Source: Chitinophagaceae bacterium UBA4857
GTDB taxonomy: Bacteria > Bacteroidota > Bacteroidia > Chitinophagales > Chitinophagaceae
NCBI GenBank assembly: GCA_002399735.1
Contig: DHEF01000002.1
Location: forward strand, 159,982 to 223,981
Direction of reading: 5' to 3'
Length of the DNA stretch: 64,000 nucleotides
Shown here: positions 10,311 to 18,930 of the stretch, in pieces
Position numbering within the stretch: the stretch's first letter is position 1
How the letters are laid out: every line of letters starts with the position of its first letter
Translations under genes and position numbers: made by a program
The notes under the pieces: model-generated
What the model was told of the DNA's origin: nothing
The model's input: the letters and a program-made list of their open reading frames with translations, nothing else
Databases searched by the model: none

Positions 10311-10370
10311 GATTAAGCTTTACTTGCGACGCTCCGTTCAACTATAGTAATTCTATTTATCATCGTGTTA
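10311..10370. repeat. Intergenic repeat, copy C (mosaic)
   Basis: AGCTTTACTTGCGACGCTCC continuing into GTTCAAC is shared, inverted, with copy D at 13.63 kb. It is followed by TAGTAATTCTATTTATCATC and GTGTTA, the ends of the canonical unit. The centre is therefore inverted relative to the ends. The rest of the 243-nt gap (10173-10415) holds only a short GC-richer stretch without a gene. Confidence 0.65.
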
Positions 10371-10415
10371 TGCGTAGGTTGCTTTTAATAGATAAGCTCG
10401 TTTATAACACAGCAA

Positions 10416-11243
10416 TTATTCAACTGTGTTTACCAACTCTCCAATGCCATCAATGGCAATACTTATTACATCACCGCTTTGTAAAGTAAAATCGTTATCA
10501 GGTACAATACCGGTACCTGTCATAATAAGGCAGCCGTTCGGAAAAGAGCTTTCTCTGTACACAAATGAAACCAACTCCTCCGGTGTTCTTTTCATTTGGC
10601 TAATGGCAATACTATCTTTAAAAGCCACAGCATTGTTTCTGCTAATAGCAAGATGAATATGTGTATTGCTATCAAGCGGTTTATCCGTTACGTATATACA
10701 AGGGCCTACTGCCGCACAACCATCATAGGTTTTTGCCTGTGGCAGGTACAACGGATTTTCACCTTCAATGCTACGGCTGCTCATATCATTACCTACGGTA
10801 TAGCCAATAATTTTTCCCGATGATGTTACTACTAAAGTTAGTTCGGGTTCGGGTACATCCCAGGTACTGTCTTTACGTATGCGTACAAAACCATTAGGTC
10901 CGGCTACACGATGCGACGTGCTTTTAAAAAAACATTCCGGTCTTTCGGCATCATATACCCGTGCATAAAAATCGCCGCCTCCGGCATCCTTGCTTTCTTC
11001 CTGCCTACCTATTTTACTACGCAAATAAGTAACGCCACAAGCCCACAATTCCTGATTGCCAATAGGGGCCAGTATATCTTTCAGTAAGGTTTTATCTTGT
11101 GCTGTTGTGGTAGTAATAATTTTATTTATTTTTTCTAAAAGGTTATCGTCGTTAATAAATGTATCCCAGTTTTCCGTTTCAAGTAAATAAAAACGGCTTT
11201 CTTTTTCCACTACAATACCTGTTTTTGTTTTGTATAACTTCAT
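10416..11243 (-). CDS. FAH-family protein, probable 2-keto-3-deoxypentonate dehydratase
   Basis: A 275-residue fumarylacetoacetate-hydrolase-fold protein with the metal-binding pattern EPELTLVV and the GYTVGNDMSSR motif. FAH-family members paired with an IlvD/EDD pentonate dehydratase include XylX of the Weimberg pathway and archaeal KdaD. These convert 2-keto-3-deoxy-xylonate or -arabinonate to alpha-ketoglutarate semialdehyde. That role is inferred here from the neighbouring dehydratase. I chose the ATG at 11243 (MKLYKTKTG). The frame is open to 11351, but those codons lie in repeat-rich DNA and give a lysine-rich extension unlike the family. It is cytoplasmic, with no signal peptide. Confidence 0.8.
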   Translation of the reverse strand: MKLYKTKTGIVVEKESRFYLLETENWDTFINDDNLLEKINKIITTTTAQDKTLLKDILAPIGNQELWACGVTYLRSKIGRQEESKDAGGGDFYARVYDAERPECFFKSTSHRVAGPNGFVRIRKDSTWDVPEPELTLVVTSSGKIIGYTVGNDMSSRSIEGENPLYLPQAKTYDGCAAVGPCIYVTDKPLDSNTHIHLAISRNNAVAFKDSIAISQMKRTPEELVSFVYRESSFPNGCLIMTGTGIVPDNDFTLQSGDVISIAIDGIGELVNTVE

Positions 11244-11327
11244 TATCAATACTTTTTTGGCTTTTATTTTTAGTTTTCTTCGTTTCTTTTTTATGCCTTC
11301 AATGTGTTGTATGTTTAATTTGTTTTG

Positions 11328-11438
11328 AACCATACAAGACATATAAGGCATTTAAGTTTTTTCTGTTCTCCTTGTATGTCTTCAATGTCTTGTATGGTTA
11401 ACTTTTTCAACCATACAAGGCATTTAAGTTTTTTCTGT
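11328..11438. repeat. Short direct and inverted repeats upstream of the FAH gene
   Basis: AACCATACAAG occurs at 11328-11338 and 11409-11419. Its inverse CTTGTATGGTT lies at 11389-11399, making a perfect 11-bp stem with a 9-nt loop (11389-11419). GGCATTTAAGTTTTTTCTGT is repeated at 11347-11366 and 11419-11438. The block lies between the GxxExxY remnant and the FAH start and was probably brought in with the remnant. Confidence 0.75.
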
Positions 11439-11445
11439 AAATTAC

Positions 11446-11664
11446 CTATTCCGGTAATCGACTAAATAATTCGTTAACCATTTGTTTAGAACCACTCTTT
11501 ACAATGTTTACACAATTAAAGTTTATTAATATTCCCTTTGGTTTTTGAAGCAGTTTCATATACGTAAGCAATTGTGCTTCGTGTACAGGAAAAATGCCCT
11601 CCATTGCTTTTAATTCAACAACAATTTTATCTTCAATCAAAAAGTCAAGCCTGGTACTACTATT
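11446..11664 (-). pseudogene. GxxExxY protein, C-terminal remnant
   Basis: The conceptual product, beginning directly after the stop codon of the upstream dehydratase, contains RLDFLIEDKIVVELK, HEAQLLTYMKLL and GILINFN. These are the second-half motifs of the GxxExxY family (small nuclease-fold-like proteins of about 125 residues, function uncertain). The N-terminal half with the name-giving GxxExxY motif is absent, and there is no ATG; a TTG at 11640 is the only possible start. The remnant is in the same frame as the dehydratase, separated only by its TAA. It seems to have inserted between two pathway genes and decayed. Confidence 0.75.
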
Positions 11665-13401
11665 TTAATGCAAATCTCTTTTTACTTCGCTGCCCGAGCC
11701 TCCGCGCAATACGTCAAGGTCGGCACCAAGATGCGCTTGCTGTACATGGTCTAAGAAAAATTTTACATAACCTCTTGAAGCTTGTGGAGCAGGTGCTACC
11801 CATTGTGCTTTTCGCTTACTTAACTCCTCATCGGTAATATGTAAATGCAATTTCCTTTTTTCAACATCTAATTCTATAATATCTCCGTTTTGTACAAATG
11901 CCAATGTACCACCAATAGCCGATTCTGGTGAAACATGCAAGATGACGGTACCTGCGGCAGTGCCACTCATACGGCCATCAGATATACGTATCATATCCTT
12001 TACGCCTTTTTGTAAAAGTTTTGTAGGTAAATCTACATTACCTACCTCGGGCATACCGGGGTAACCCACCAGTCCTACATTTTTTAAAACAATTACCGAT
12101 GTTTCGTCAATATCTAAATCAGGATCATCTATTCTGGCATGATAATCTTCCATTGTTTCAAAAACCACGGCTTTGCCTTTATGTTGCATTAAAGCTTTGG
12201 TAGCAGCAGATGGTTTAATAATGGCTCCGTTTTCACAAAGGTTTCCTTTTAATACGGCAATACCGGCGTTGTCCTGTAATGGATTGTCAATAGCACTAAT
12301 AACATCGTTATTATAACAATTGGCCTTACTGCTGTTTTCGCCAATGGTTTTGCCATTAGCCGTTATACAATCGTTATGAAGATATTGTTTTATTTCTTTT
12401 AAAACTACCGGTAAGCCACCTGCGTAATAAAAGTCTTCCATTAAATATTTTCCGGATGGTTTCAGGTTTACCAGTAAAGGGATTTTGCTTCCTATAGTAT
12501 CAAAATCTTCCAGTTTTAAATCAACGCCAATACGACCTGCTATGGCCAACAAGTGAATAATTAAATTGGTAGAGCCGCCAATGGCTGCATTGGTTACAAT
12601 GGAATTTTCAAATGCCTGACGGGTAAGTATTTTTGATAAGGTTAAATTTTCTCTAACCATTTCTACAATTCTTCTTCCGCTAAGTTGTGCCAACAACTTT
12701 TTTCTTGAATCAACAGCCGGAATAGCTGCTGCGCCGGGCAAGGTTAGTCCTAACGATTCGGCCATACAGGCCATGGTGGAGGCTGTGCCCATCGTCATAC
12801 AATGACCATTGCTGCGGGCAACACCTACTTCTACATCGTGTATGTCTTGCTCGGTGTAATTTTCAACAGACTGTTTTTCTTTTATTAACCAGTTAAATGT
12901 ACCGGACCCAATACACTCACCTTTAAAGCGACCGTTAAGCATAGCACCGCCGGGTACAACTATGGTGGGTAAATCTACACTACAGGCTCCCATAATAGTA
13001 GAAGGCGTTGTTTTGTCGCAACCGGTGAGTAATACTACACCATCAAGCGGATTGGCACGTATGGATTCTTCTGTATCCATACTGGCCAGGTTACGAAAAA
13101 GCATGGTGGTAGGCCGCATAATGGTTTCGCCTAAGGATGTTACGGGAAATTCCAGTGGAAAGCCTCCGGCTTCTACTACCCCACGTTTTACCAGTTCGGC
13201 AAATTCTCGTAAGTGTGCATTACAAGGTGTAAGCTCGCTCCAAGTATTGCAAATACCAATAACAGGTTTGTCCTGAAAATAATCATCGGGGTAGCCTTGG
13301 TTACGTAACCAGGAGCGATGTACAAAGCCCATTTTATCGTTTTTACCAAACCAATCGTAGCTACGCAGCTTTTTATTATTAGATGAATTATTACTGTTCA
13401 T
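11665..13401 (-). CDS. IlvD/EDD-family pentonate (xylonate/arabinonate) dehydratase
   Basis: A 578-residue Fe-S dehydratase of the IlvD/EDD family. Iron-sulfur ligands are visible as C51 (GICNTW), C128 (TGCDKT) and C201 (GHCMTM), and the magnesium-site lysine is K130. The N-terminal pattern CNTWSELTPCN is typical of the sugar-acid branch (L-arabinonate and D-xylonate dehydratases) rather than branched-chain amino-acid IlvD. It should convert a pentonate to its 2-keto-3-deoxy acid, and the FAH-family gene downstream would take the next step. The context (xylan locus, no ilv genes) supports this. Cytoplasmic. Which pentonate is used is not decidable from sequence. Confidence 0.88.
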   Translation of the reverse strand: MNSNNSSNNKKLRSYDWFGKNDKMGFVHRSWLRNQGYPDDYFQDKPVIGICNTWSELTPCNAHLREFAELVKRGVVEAGGFPLEFPVTSLGETIMRPTTMLFRNLASMDTEESIRANPLDGVVLLTGCDKTTPSTIMGACSVDLPTIVVPGGAMLNGRFKGECIGSGTFNWLIKEKQSVENYTEQDIHDVEVGVARSNGHCMTMGTASTMACMAESLGLTLPGAAAIPAVDSRKKLLAQLSGRRIVEMVRENLTLSKILTRQAFENSIVTNAAIGGSTNLIIHLLAIAGRIGVDLKLEDFDTIGSKIPLLVNLKPSGKYLMEDFYYAGGLPVVLKEIKQYLHNDCITANGKTIGENSSKANCYNNDVISAIDNPLQDNAGIAVLKGNLCENGAIIKPSAATKALMQHKGKAVVFETMEDYHARIDDPDLDIDETSVIVLKNVGLVGYPGMPEVGNVDLPTKLLQKGVKDMIRISDGRMSGTAAGTVILHVSPESAIGGTLAFVQNGDIIELDVEKRKLHLHITDEELSKRKAQWVAPAPQASRGYVKFFLDHVQQAHLGADLDVLRGGSGSEVKRDLH

Positions 13402-13470
13402 ATAAGTACTAAATGATTAACCGTGAATAGGAATATATAACCTGTGTTGTTTTAACTATCAGGTAGGGGA

Positions 13471-13498
13471 AAGACCCTATGTGGATACATAAGGTCTT
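13471..13498. promoter_or_regulatory. Imperfect inverted repeat upstream of the pentonate dehydratase
   Basis: AAGACCCTATG, a 6-nt loop TGGATA, then CATAAGGTCTT form an 11-bp stem with one mismatch. It lies about 70 nt upstream of the dehydratase start. It could be a leader hairpin or an operator; nothing else in the 376-nt gap explains it. Confidence 0.4.
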
Positions 13499-13617
13499 AA
13501 GAATTGTTGCCAATTCTCTCTTGCTGTATATGCCAATCTGCTTTTTTGTTAGGTATTAATTAAATGTTATTTAGCAATACCTTATGTTGTAATAACTATT
13601 ACTACCAGCTTAATGGA

Positions 13618-13690
13618 TGATCTGTGTTAATGCTGTTGAACGGAGCGTCGCAAGTAAAGCTCAATCAAGGCACTACAGTTGGTAACATAA
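13618..13690. repeat. Intergenic repeat, copy D (mosaic)
   Basis: TCTGTGTTAATGCTGTTGAAC, then GGAGCGTCGCAAGTAAAGCT and CACTACAGTTGGTAACAT. The middle is the inverse of copy C, and the ends match copy M at 51.9 kb. It lies in the 376-nt gap between the susD gene and the pentonate dehydratase. Apart from this and the hairpin at 13471, the gap shows no gene. Confidence 0.7.
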
Positions 13691-13777
13691 TTATTGTTTT
13701 TATTTAAAGGTTACTAAGTTGGATACAAGGTAGCTTGTTTATTCATTTTTTTATATTATTTAAGTGTTGTTGAATGA

Positions 13778-15343
13778 TTAGTTAGTATCCCAAAAAACCC
13801 TGGAGGTCAGATTGTCGCCACCAATAGCTGCTGCTGCGGCCTGATAATTGGCGCCGTTAGCAGAAGCTTCTGCATCAGGGTATGATAACCTTCTTGCAAA
13901 ACCGCCTTGCAGGTTATTGTTAAATAAGTTGGGACTTAAAGCCGGGTACCCACTTCGTCTGAAGTTTGCAAACGCTTCGGCTCCATTTCTGATATTTATA
14001 ACCCAATATTGTGTATTGATTAGCCGTAGTGCTTCTGTTGCAGAATAAACTACTTGCGGGTGATTGATATATGCTGTGATTTCAGCTCCGGTTATGGGTG
14101 TGGAACCGGGGTATAATGAAAACTGTTCCATATTTGCTGTGATAGCATTGTCGTAATGCGTTTTAGCCATAGCATCGCCACCGGGTATCCATCCTCTTTT
14201 TGCGGCTTCGGCCAATAGTAAAGCTGTTTGTGTATAGGTTACAAAAAATTCAGGAGCAGCCGGCGATGCTATGCGCCAGATATTAAATTGTGAGTAGTTT
14301 AATCCTGTACCTCTTGCCCCACGATAAGGAGTGCCTGCTGCTATTTGTGTATTGGTAATGCCAATAGGCACACCAAACTGGTTAGCTAAAGTTGTATTCG
14401 GATTTACATCGCCGACAATATCGCCGGGATCGGTAAACGTTGCTATGATAAATTTTGCACGTGGATCGTTCGTGTTTTTTAATTGGTTTACAAACGGCTC
14501 TGCGGCATAGTTGAAATGGGAAAAGTTACGCAGGTTATTATTTTCTTCAAACACATATAAAGCACCATCATATTTTACAAATGTATTATCGGCATTGGAA
14601 GTCATTACGCCACCTGCAACTGCTTCCGTTACAATAGTCTGCGCTTTGGCGGGGTTTACTTTTGAGTAACGCATACCTAAGCGTAGTAATAAGGAATTGC
14701 CCAGTTTTTTCCATTTAGCTATCTGGTCGGAAGCTGTTGAAGTTTTGGTAGAAGCATGAGCATTGGCACCGTAAAATAAATCGGCACTCACGTAGTCGGC
14801 CGAAGGGCTTAATGCAGCAATGGCTTCTTTAAGTTCTTTGTATATATCCTCATAAATGGCTTCATCATCATCATATTCAGGATAAAAAATACCATTGCTT
14901 ACGGCTTTACTTGCATTGAAATAAGGCACATTGCCATAAGTATCTACAAGTCCCATGTAGGTTTGGGCTTTCCATATACGAATTATACTTTGCAAGTTAA
15001 CCCTGGTAGTGTTGTCGCCCAGTAGAAACAAAGCCTGATTTAAACTTCTTAAAACTGTAGGGTAGGATTGATCCCATTTAGGATTACTGTTTAAATCAAT
15101 ATCCTCGTTAAAGTTAAACCCAAGGGTAGCGCCTTGGTTATAAGGGTTTACAAAGTGCTGTACAATGGTATGCTCGGCAGCCCAAGTGCCAACATGGGTA
15201 CGCTGTGCGCCTGCTAATAAAATAGATGGATCAACCGATGTGATGGCGTAAGGATTGGTATTGACTTCTACAAAGTCTTTGTCGCACCCGGTAAAAAAGG
15301 GTATAGCGGCTATAAATAATATACGTTTAATAATAGTAATCAT
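13778..15343 (-). CDS. SusD/RagB-family glycan-binding lipoprotein (SusD-like_2 type)
   Basis: A 521-residue outer-membrane lipoprotein that forms the lid of a SusC transporter and binds oligosaccharides at the surface. The lipobox is FFTGC with C20. The TPR-like helices and the start VEVNTNPYAITSVDPSILL are typical of the SusD-like_2 subgroup rather than the classic RagB/SusD form seen at 60 kb. It starts 4 nt after its SusC partner. A 376-nt gap with a repeat copy separates it from the pentonate dehydratase. Confidence 0.92.
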   Translation of the reverse strand: MITIIKRILFIAAIPFFTGCDKDFVEVNTNPYAITSVDPSILLAGAQRTHVGTWAAEHTIVQHFVNPYNQGATLGFNFNEDIDLNSNPKWDQSYPTVLRSLNQALFLLGDNTTRVNLQSIIRIWKAQTYMGLVDTYGNVPYFNASKAVSNGIFYPEYDDDEAIYEDIYKELKEAIAALSPSADYVSADLFYGANAHASTKTSTASDQIAKWKKLGNSLLLRLGMRYSKVNPAKAQTIVTEAVAGGVMTSNADNTFVKYDGALYVFEENNNLRNFSHFNYAAEPFVNQLKNTNDPRAKFIIATFTDPGDIVGDVNPNTTLANQFGVPIGITNTQIAAGTPYRGARGTGLNYSQFNIWRIASPAAPEFFVTYTQTALLLAEAAKRGWIPGGDAMAKTHYDNAITANMEQFSLYPGSTPITGAEITAYINHPQVVYSATEALRLINTQYWVINIRNGAEAFANFRRSGYPALSPNLFNNNLQGGFARRLSYPDAEASANGANYQAAAAAIGGDNLTSRVFWDTN

Positions 15344-15347
15344 TTGC

Positions 15348-18300
15348 TTAAAATTTTACATTTAAAGTAAGGTTGAAGTTGCGGGTGGTTGGCATGGATG
15401 AGTTTTCATAACCTGCCCTAAAGTCGCCTGAAGACTGTACAGCTTCAGGGTCTAAACCCGGTATATCTTTGTAAAGGATAGCTGCATTACGACATGAGGC
15501 AGATAACACTAATCCTTTTACAAATTTTAAGGATGATACTTTTGAAATAGTACTGCTTAAATCATATGATAAGGTTACATTACGCAGTTTAACAAAATCT
15601 GATTTAAAAGTAAATGGATCGCCTATTTGCAGATTTCTATAATCCGTATAATGGCCTTGTAAATTTGCAACAGGTATAACACTTGTATTAGGCGCTCCGG
15701 TACTTTCATATACTGCCGGAATAATTAAGCCTCCTTCGCGGCCGTCCAACGACATTTTTGAATGGCCTTGTCTTGTCATGTTAAGCAAAGTAGATGATAA
15801 AATAGTGCCCCCAAATTTGTAGTCGATATGTAAACCTAAACTCAGGTTTTTATAGCGGAAAGTATTGTTCCAGCCACCGGTGAATTTTGGTATAGAACTG
15901 CCAACAGGGGCAAAGCCGTTACCTACCGGCCCTCCTGTTGTGGCCAATAATCGTCCGTCGTCACTTACTACAACTTCTCCCTTTGCATTTCTCCTGTACG
16001 ATCTTGTATATAATTGGTTCATAGCAAGGCCTTCTGTATAGCGTAGTTCGCCTAAAAATTCGTTACCGGTGCCATTGAAGTAAAGTAAAAGTAAGGTGCC
16101 GTTATCGTTGCCTACATCCAACACTTTTGTGGCTAAATAAGCATTGTTCCATGAAGTGGACCAGCTAAAATTTTGGCTTTGTACCGCTCTTACTTCTACT
16201 AATGTTTCAAGTCCGCTATTTTTTAAAGAAGCTTTGTTTTGCTTAGAGTTAGTATAACCCGATGTATTAGAAAGTGTAACATCTAAAATTTGATCGGTAG
16301 TAACTTTTTCAAATGCAGCAATGTCTAACAATACCCTGTTTTTAAATAATCTCAGTTCAACACCCACTTCTTTTTCTGTAATGGTAAATGGTTGTAATGT
16401 TGGGTTAGGGGCATTATTACCTGCAACTGATGCCAAAGTTTGTCCGTTAAACTGATTTTGGTTAATGGCATAGGCAAGAATACCATCGTATGGATTTACA
16501 CCGTTTACACTTCCTACTTTGGCCCATGATGCTCTTAATTTACCATAGTTTAACCATTTTTGATTTTGCATTAATTCAGAGAAAATAAAACTACCGGAAA
16601 CTGAGGGGTAGAATTTACTGTTTTGATCGGGGTTTAAAACCGAAAACCAATCATTTCTACCGGTAAAGTTCAGGTAAAAAAGTCCGTTGTATCCAAATTC
16701 GGCTACGCCGTATAAGGAGTTGATGCGACTTTTGGAATACAGGTATTCTTGTGTACGTACGGTGCCATTGGCAATAGAGTAAAGATCCGGTACGGTAAAG
16801 TTAGCCGAGGTTTGATTCATTCGCTGAAACTGTGATCTTAAAGTGTTGCCGCCTATGCTAATGTCAGCCGAAAATTTCCCAAATTCTTTACTGCTTCCTA
16901 CAAGGAAGTCGGCATTAATATCGGTGTTTATATCCTTTCTTAAATTATAGTTACCACGGTAAGTTCCATCGCCATTAAATAAAGTAGTAGCACCTGCACC
17001 ATTTAATACATTCCACTCCATAAAACTATTGGCATAGTCGTAGTTAAATCGGCCTTGCGCATATAACCAGTCCGTAAGTTCATAGCGTAAAGTAGCCGTA
17101 CCTAAAAGGCGGTTTCTTTCTTCTTCAAAAAATTGTCTTTTTTGTAATTGAAAAAATGGGTTATTAACGGTTCCTAAAAAACCATTGCTTCTGAATTCTG
17201 CACCAGTAACAGGGTCTATGGCATTTTCTCTGTAAGCGCTTAAGGGTACTGATATCGGCATTCTATTAAAAAAGTTAATAGCACCTTCGCCTTGTGTACC
17301 TATTTGTGGTGGGTTAATATTGCGTTCATTGGCATAATTAATATTTAATAAAAGCTTCAGCTTTTTAGTAATATCATGCGTTAAACCTAAATTAAAAATA
17401 TTTCTTTTATACTCATTACTTGGTTGAATACCTGTTGCACTAGTATTAGAAAAAGAAGCCCTGAAACTACCATTGGCACCACCGCCCGATAAGCCAACGG
17501 TATTGGTAAAGTTTGTGCCTGTTTGCATAAAGTCAAAAAGCTGGTTTGGGTGCGCAGAGTAGGGACGCATCACGCCATCAAAGTTAATGGTAGGTACGCC
17601 ATCCAGTTTTTCGCCCCAGCCAAATTGTCCATTACCTTGTGCTGCACCTTGGGTGGTAAACCTGGCCCCAGCCATGCCTTGGCCATATTCGGTTTGGGTA
17701 ATTTCGTCCATAAAGTTTAAGGCCTTCGAGGCAGTGTAACTTGATGTATAATCAACACCTATGCCGCCGTTTTTTTGGCCCATTTTTGTTGTAATAATTA
17801 TAGCACCATTTGCAGCTCTGGCACCATAAATAGCAGCCGCAGTAGCGCCTTTTAATACGGTCATGCTTTCAATATCGTCGGGGTTAATGCTTTGTAAATT
17901 ATCGCCACGGTCACGTTGTTCAACCTGACCACCACCATTGGCACCTCTGGCACCTTGATCCATTGGCAAGCCGTTTATAACAATTAAAGGTGAGTTATTT
18001 GCACCTGCAAAAGCCGATTGCCCACGTAAACGTATTTGCGTACTGGAGCCTGCACCAGCAGCGGGTGGAGAAATATTTAATCCTGCAACCTTACCCTCTA
18101 ACGATTCCATCATGTTAGTGGTTCTTTGGGTTACTAATTCCTCTTTGTTAACCGATGTTGCAGCATAACCCAGTTTTTTTGACTCACGCTTTACGCCTAA
18201 GCCAACCACAATAATTTCATCCAAGCCGGTGCCATCGCTTTTAACCAAACTTATATTAACTACACCTCTGCTATTAATAGGTATTTCTTGAGTGGCAAAA

Positions 18301-18551
18301 CTTACGTGGGTTATAATTAATACATCTGTACTTTTAGCGTTAATGGTAAACTTACCGGCACTATTGGTAATAGTTGCGGTATTAGATCCTTTCACTGTAA
18401 CCGATGCATCCGAAACGGGTTTGTTTTCTTCATCAGTAATAGTTCCGGAAACTTGTTGTGCGTGAATAGCATTAGAAATAAGCGTGAAAGTAAACAGCAG
18501 GCAGAAAAATCTGCCCAAAACCTTTTTTTGAGGTTTCAGATTTTCTTTCAT
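15348..18551 (-). CDS. SusC/RagA-family TonB-dependent outer-membrane transporter
   Basis: A 1067-residue TonB-dependent transporter that imports oligosaccharides across the outer membrane. Domains in order: signal peptide (to about residue 31, AIHAQ), carboxypeptidase-regulatory-like domain (about 32-115), TonB-box region DEIIVVGLG near 115, plug domain (about 125-240), and a beta-barrel ending in NLTLNVKF with the usual terminal aromatic. It is followed 4 nt downstream by its susD. It is transcribed divergently from the AraC-type gene at 18931, whose product may regulate it. Confidence 0.95.
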   Translation of the reverse strand: MKENLKPQKKVLGRFFCLLFTFTLISNAIHAQQVSGTITDEENKPVSDASVTVKGSNTATITNSAGKFTINAKSTDVLIITHVSFATQEIPINSRGVVNISLVKSDGTGLDEIIVVGLGVKRESKKLGYAATSVNKEELVTQRTTNMMESLEGKVAGLNISPPAAGAGSSTQIRLRGQSAFAGANNSPLIVINGLPMDQGARGANGGGQVEQRDRGDNLQSINPDDIESMTVLKGATAAAIYGARAANGAIIITTKMGQKNGGIGVDYTSSYTASKALNFMDEITQTEYGQGMAGARFTTQGAAQGNGQFGWGEKLDGVPTINFDGVMRPYSAHPNQLFDFMQTGTNFTNTVGLSGGGANGSFRASFSNTSATGIQPSNEYKRNIFNLGLTHDITKKLKLLLNINYANERNINPPQIGTQGEGAINFFNRMPISVPLSAYRENAIDPVTGAEFRSNGFLGTVNNPFFQLQKRQFFEEERNRLLGTATLRYELTDWLYAQGRFNYDYANSFMEWNVLNGAGATTLFNGDGTYRGNYNLRKDINTDINADFLVGSSKEFGKFSADISIGGNTLRSQFQRMNQTSANFTVPDLYSIANGTVRTQEYLYSKSRINSLYGVAEFGYNGLFYLNFTGRNDWFSVLNPDQNSKFYPSVSGSFIFSELMQNQKWLNYGKLRASWAKVGSVNGVNPYDGILAYAINQNQFNGQTLASVAGNNAPNPTLQPFTITEKEVGVELRLFKNRVLLDIAAFEKVTTDQILDVTLSNTSGYTNSKQNKASLKNSGLETLVEVRAVQSQNFSWSTSWNNAYLATKVLDVGNDNGTLLLLYFNGTGNEFLGELRYTEGLAMNQLYTRSYRRNAKGEVVVSDDGRLLATTGGPVGNGFAPVGSSIPKFTGGWNNTFRYKNLSLGLHIDYKFGGTILSSTLLNMTRQGHSKMSLDGREGGLIIPAVYESTGAPNTSVIPVANLQGHYTDYRNLQIGDPFTFKSDFVKLRNVTLSYDLSSTISKVSSLKFVKGLVLSASCRNAAILYKDIPGLDPEAVQSSGDFRAGYENSSMPTTRNFNLTLNVKF

Positions 18552-18649
18552 AAAGCAAGTCGTTTTTTTGATAATGATTTAATAGATACAGTTGTTATAA
18601 CCACTTAATACAATAAAGTATATTTGTCAGTCAGCAGCAGTAACACAAA

Positions 18650-18705
18650 TCATCATCTGTTGCGTCGCACACTGCATCGTTCCGTTCGCTTATTAGCATC
18701 GTGTT
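18650..18705 (+). repeat. Intergenic repeat, copy E
   Basis: TCATCATCTGTTGCGTCGCA, then CACTGCATCGTTCCGTTCGCT and TAGCATCGTGTTA. Nearly identical in its left half to copy N (52.0 kb). It lies in the 379-nt divergent gap between susC and the AraC-type gene. That gap also holds TAAATTTG (18836-18843), which matches the Bacteroidota -7 box for the plus strand, though no well-spaced TTG was found upstream. Confidence 0.75.
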
Positions 18706-18930
18706 ATATCCCAATACTTTTATATAAGCAAACTACAAGTAAGTATTATAAACAAGCCTGTAGGTTTTATAAACATTGCTAAAGTATTATCATTAAATTG
18801 TAAAATCTTTCAAGAAAGAACAATGTTGAAATTTGTAAATTTGAAAACAAGAAATTACTTTTCTTTACAACTAGCCCTACTTTGCCAATGATGTTATATA
18901 AAATATACGTTTGCCTGCTGCTTATTTAAT

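Noticed and set aside
11244..11351. N-terminal extension of the FAH-family gene
   Set aside because: The 36 extra codons run through the AACCATACAAG repeat block and give a lysine-rich stretch unlike the family.
11665..13401. Branched-chain amino-acid dehydratase IlvD
   Set aside because: The N-terminal CNTWSELTPCN pattern and the sugar-catabolic neighbours fit the pentonate branch; no ilv genes are nearby.
18836..18843. TAAATTTG as the AraC promoter
   Set aside because: It matches the -7 box, but no TTG lies at the right distance upstream, so I did not list it as a promoter.
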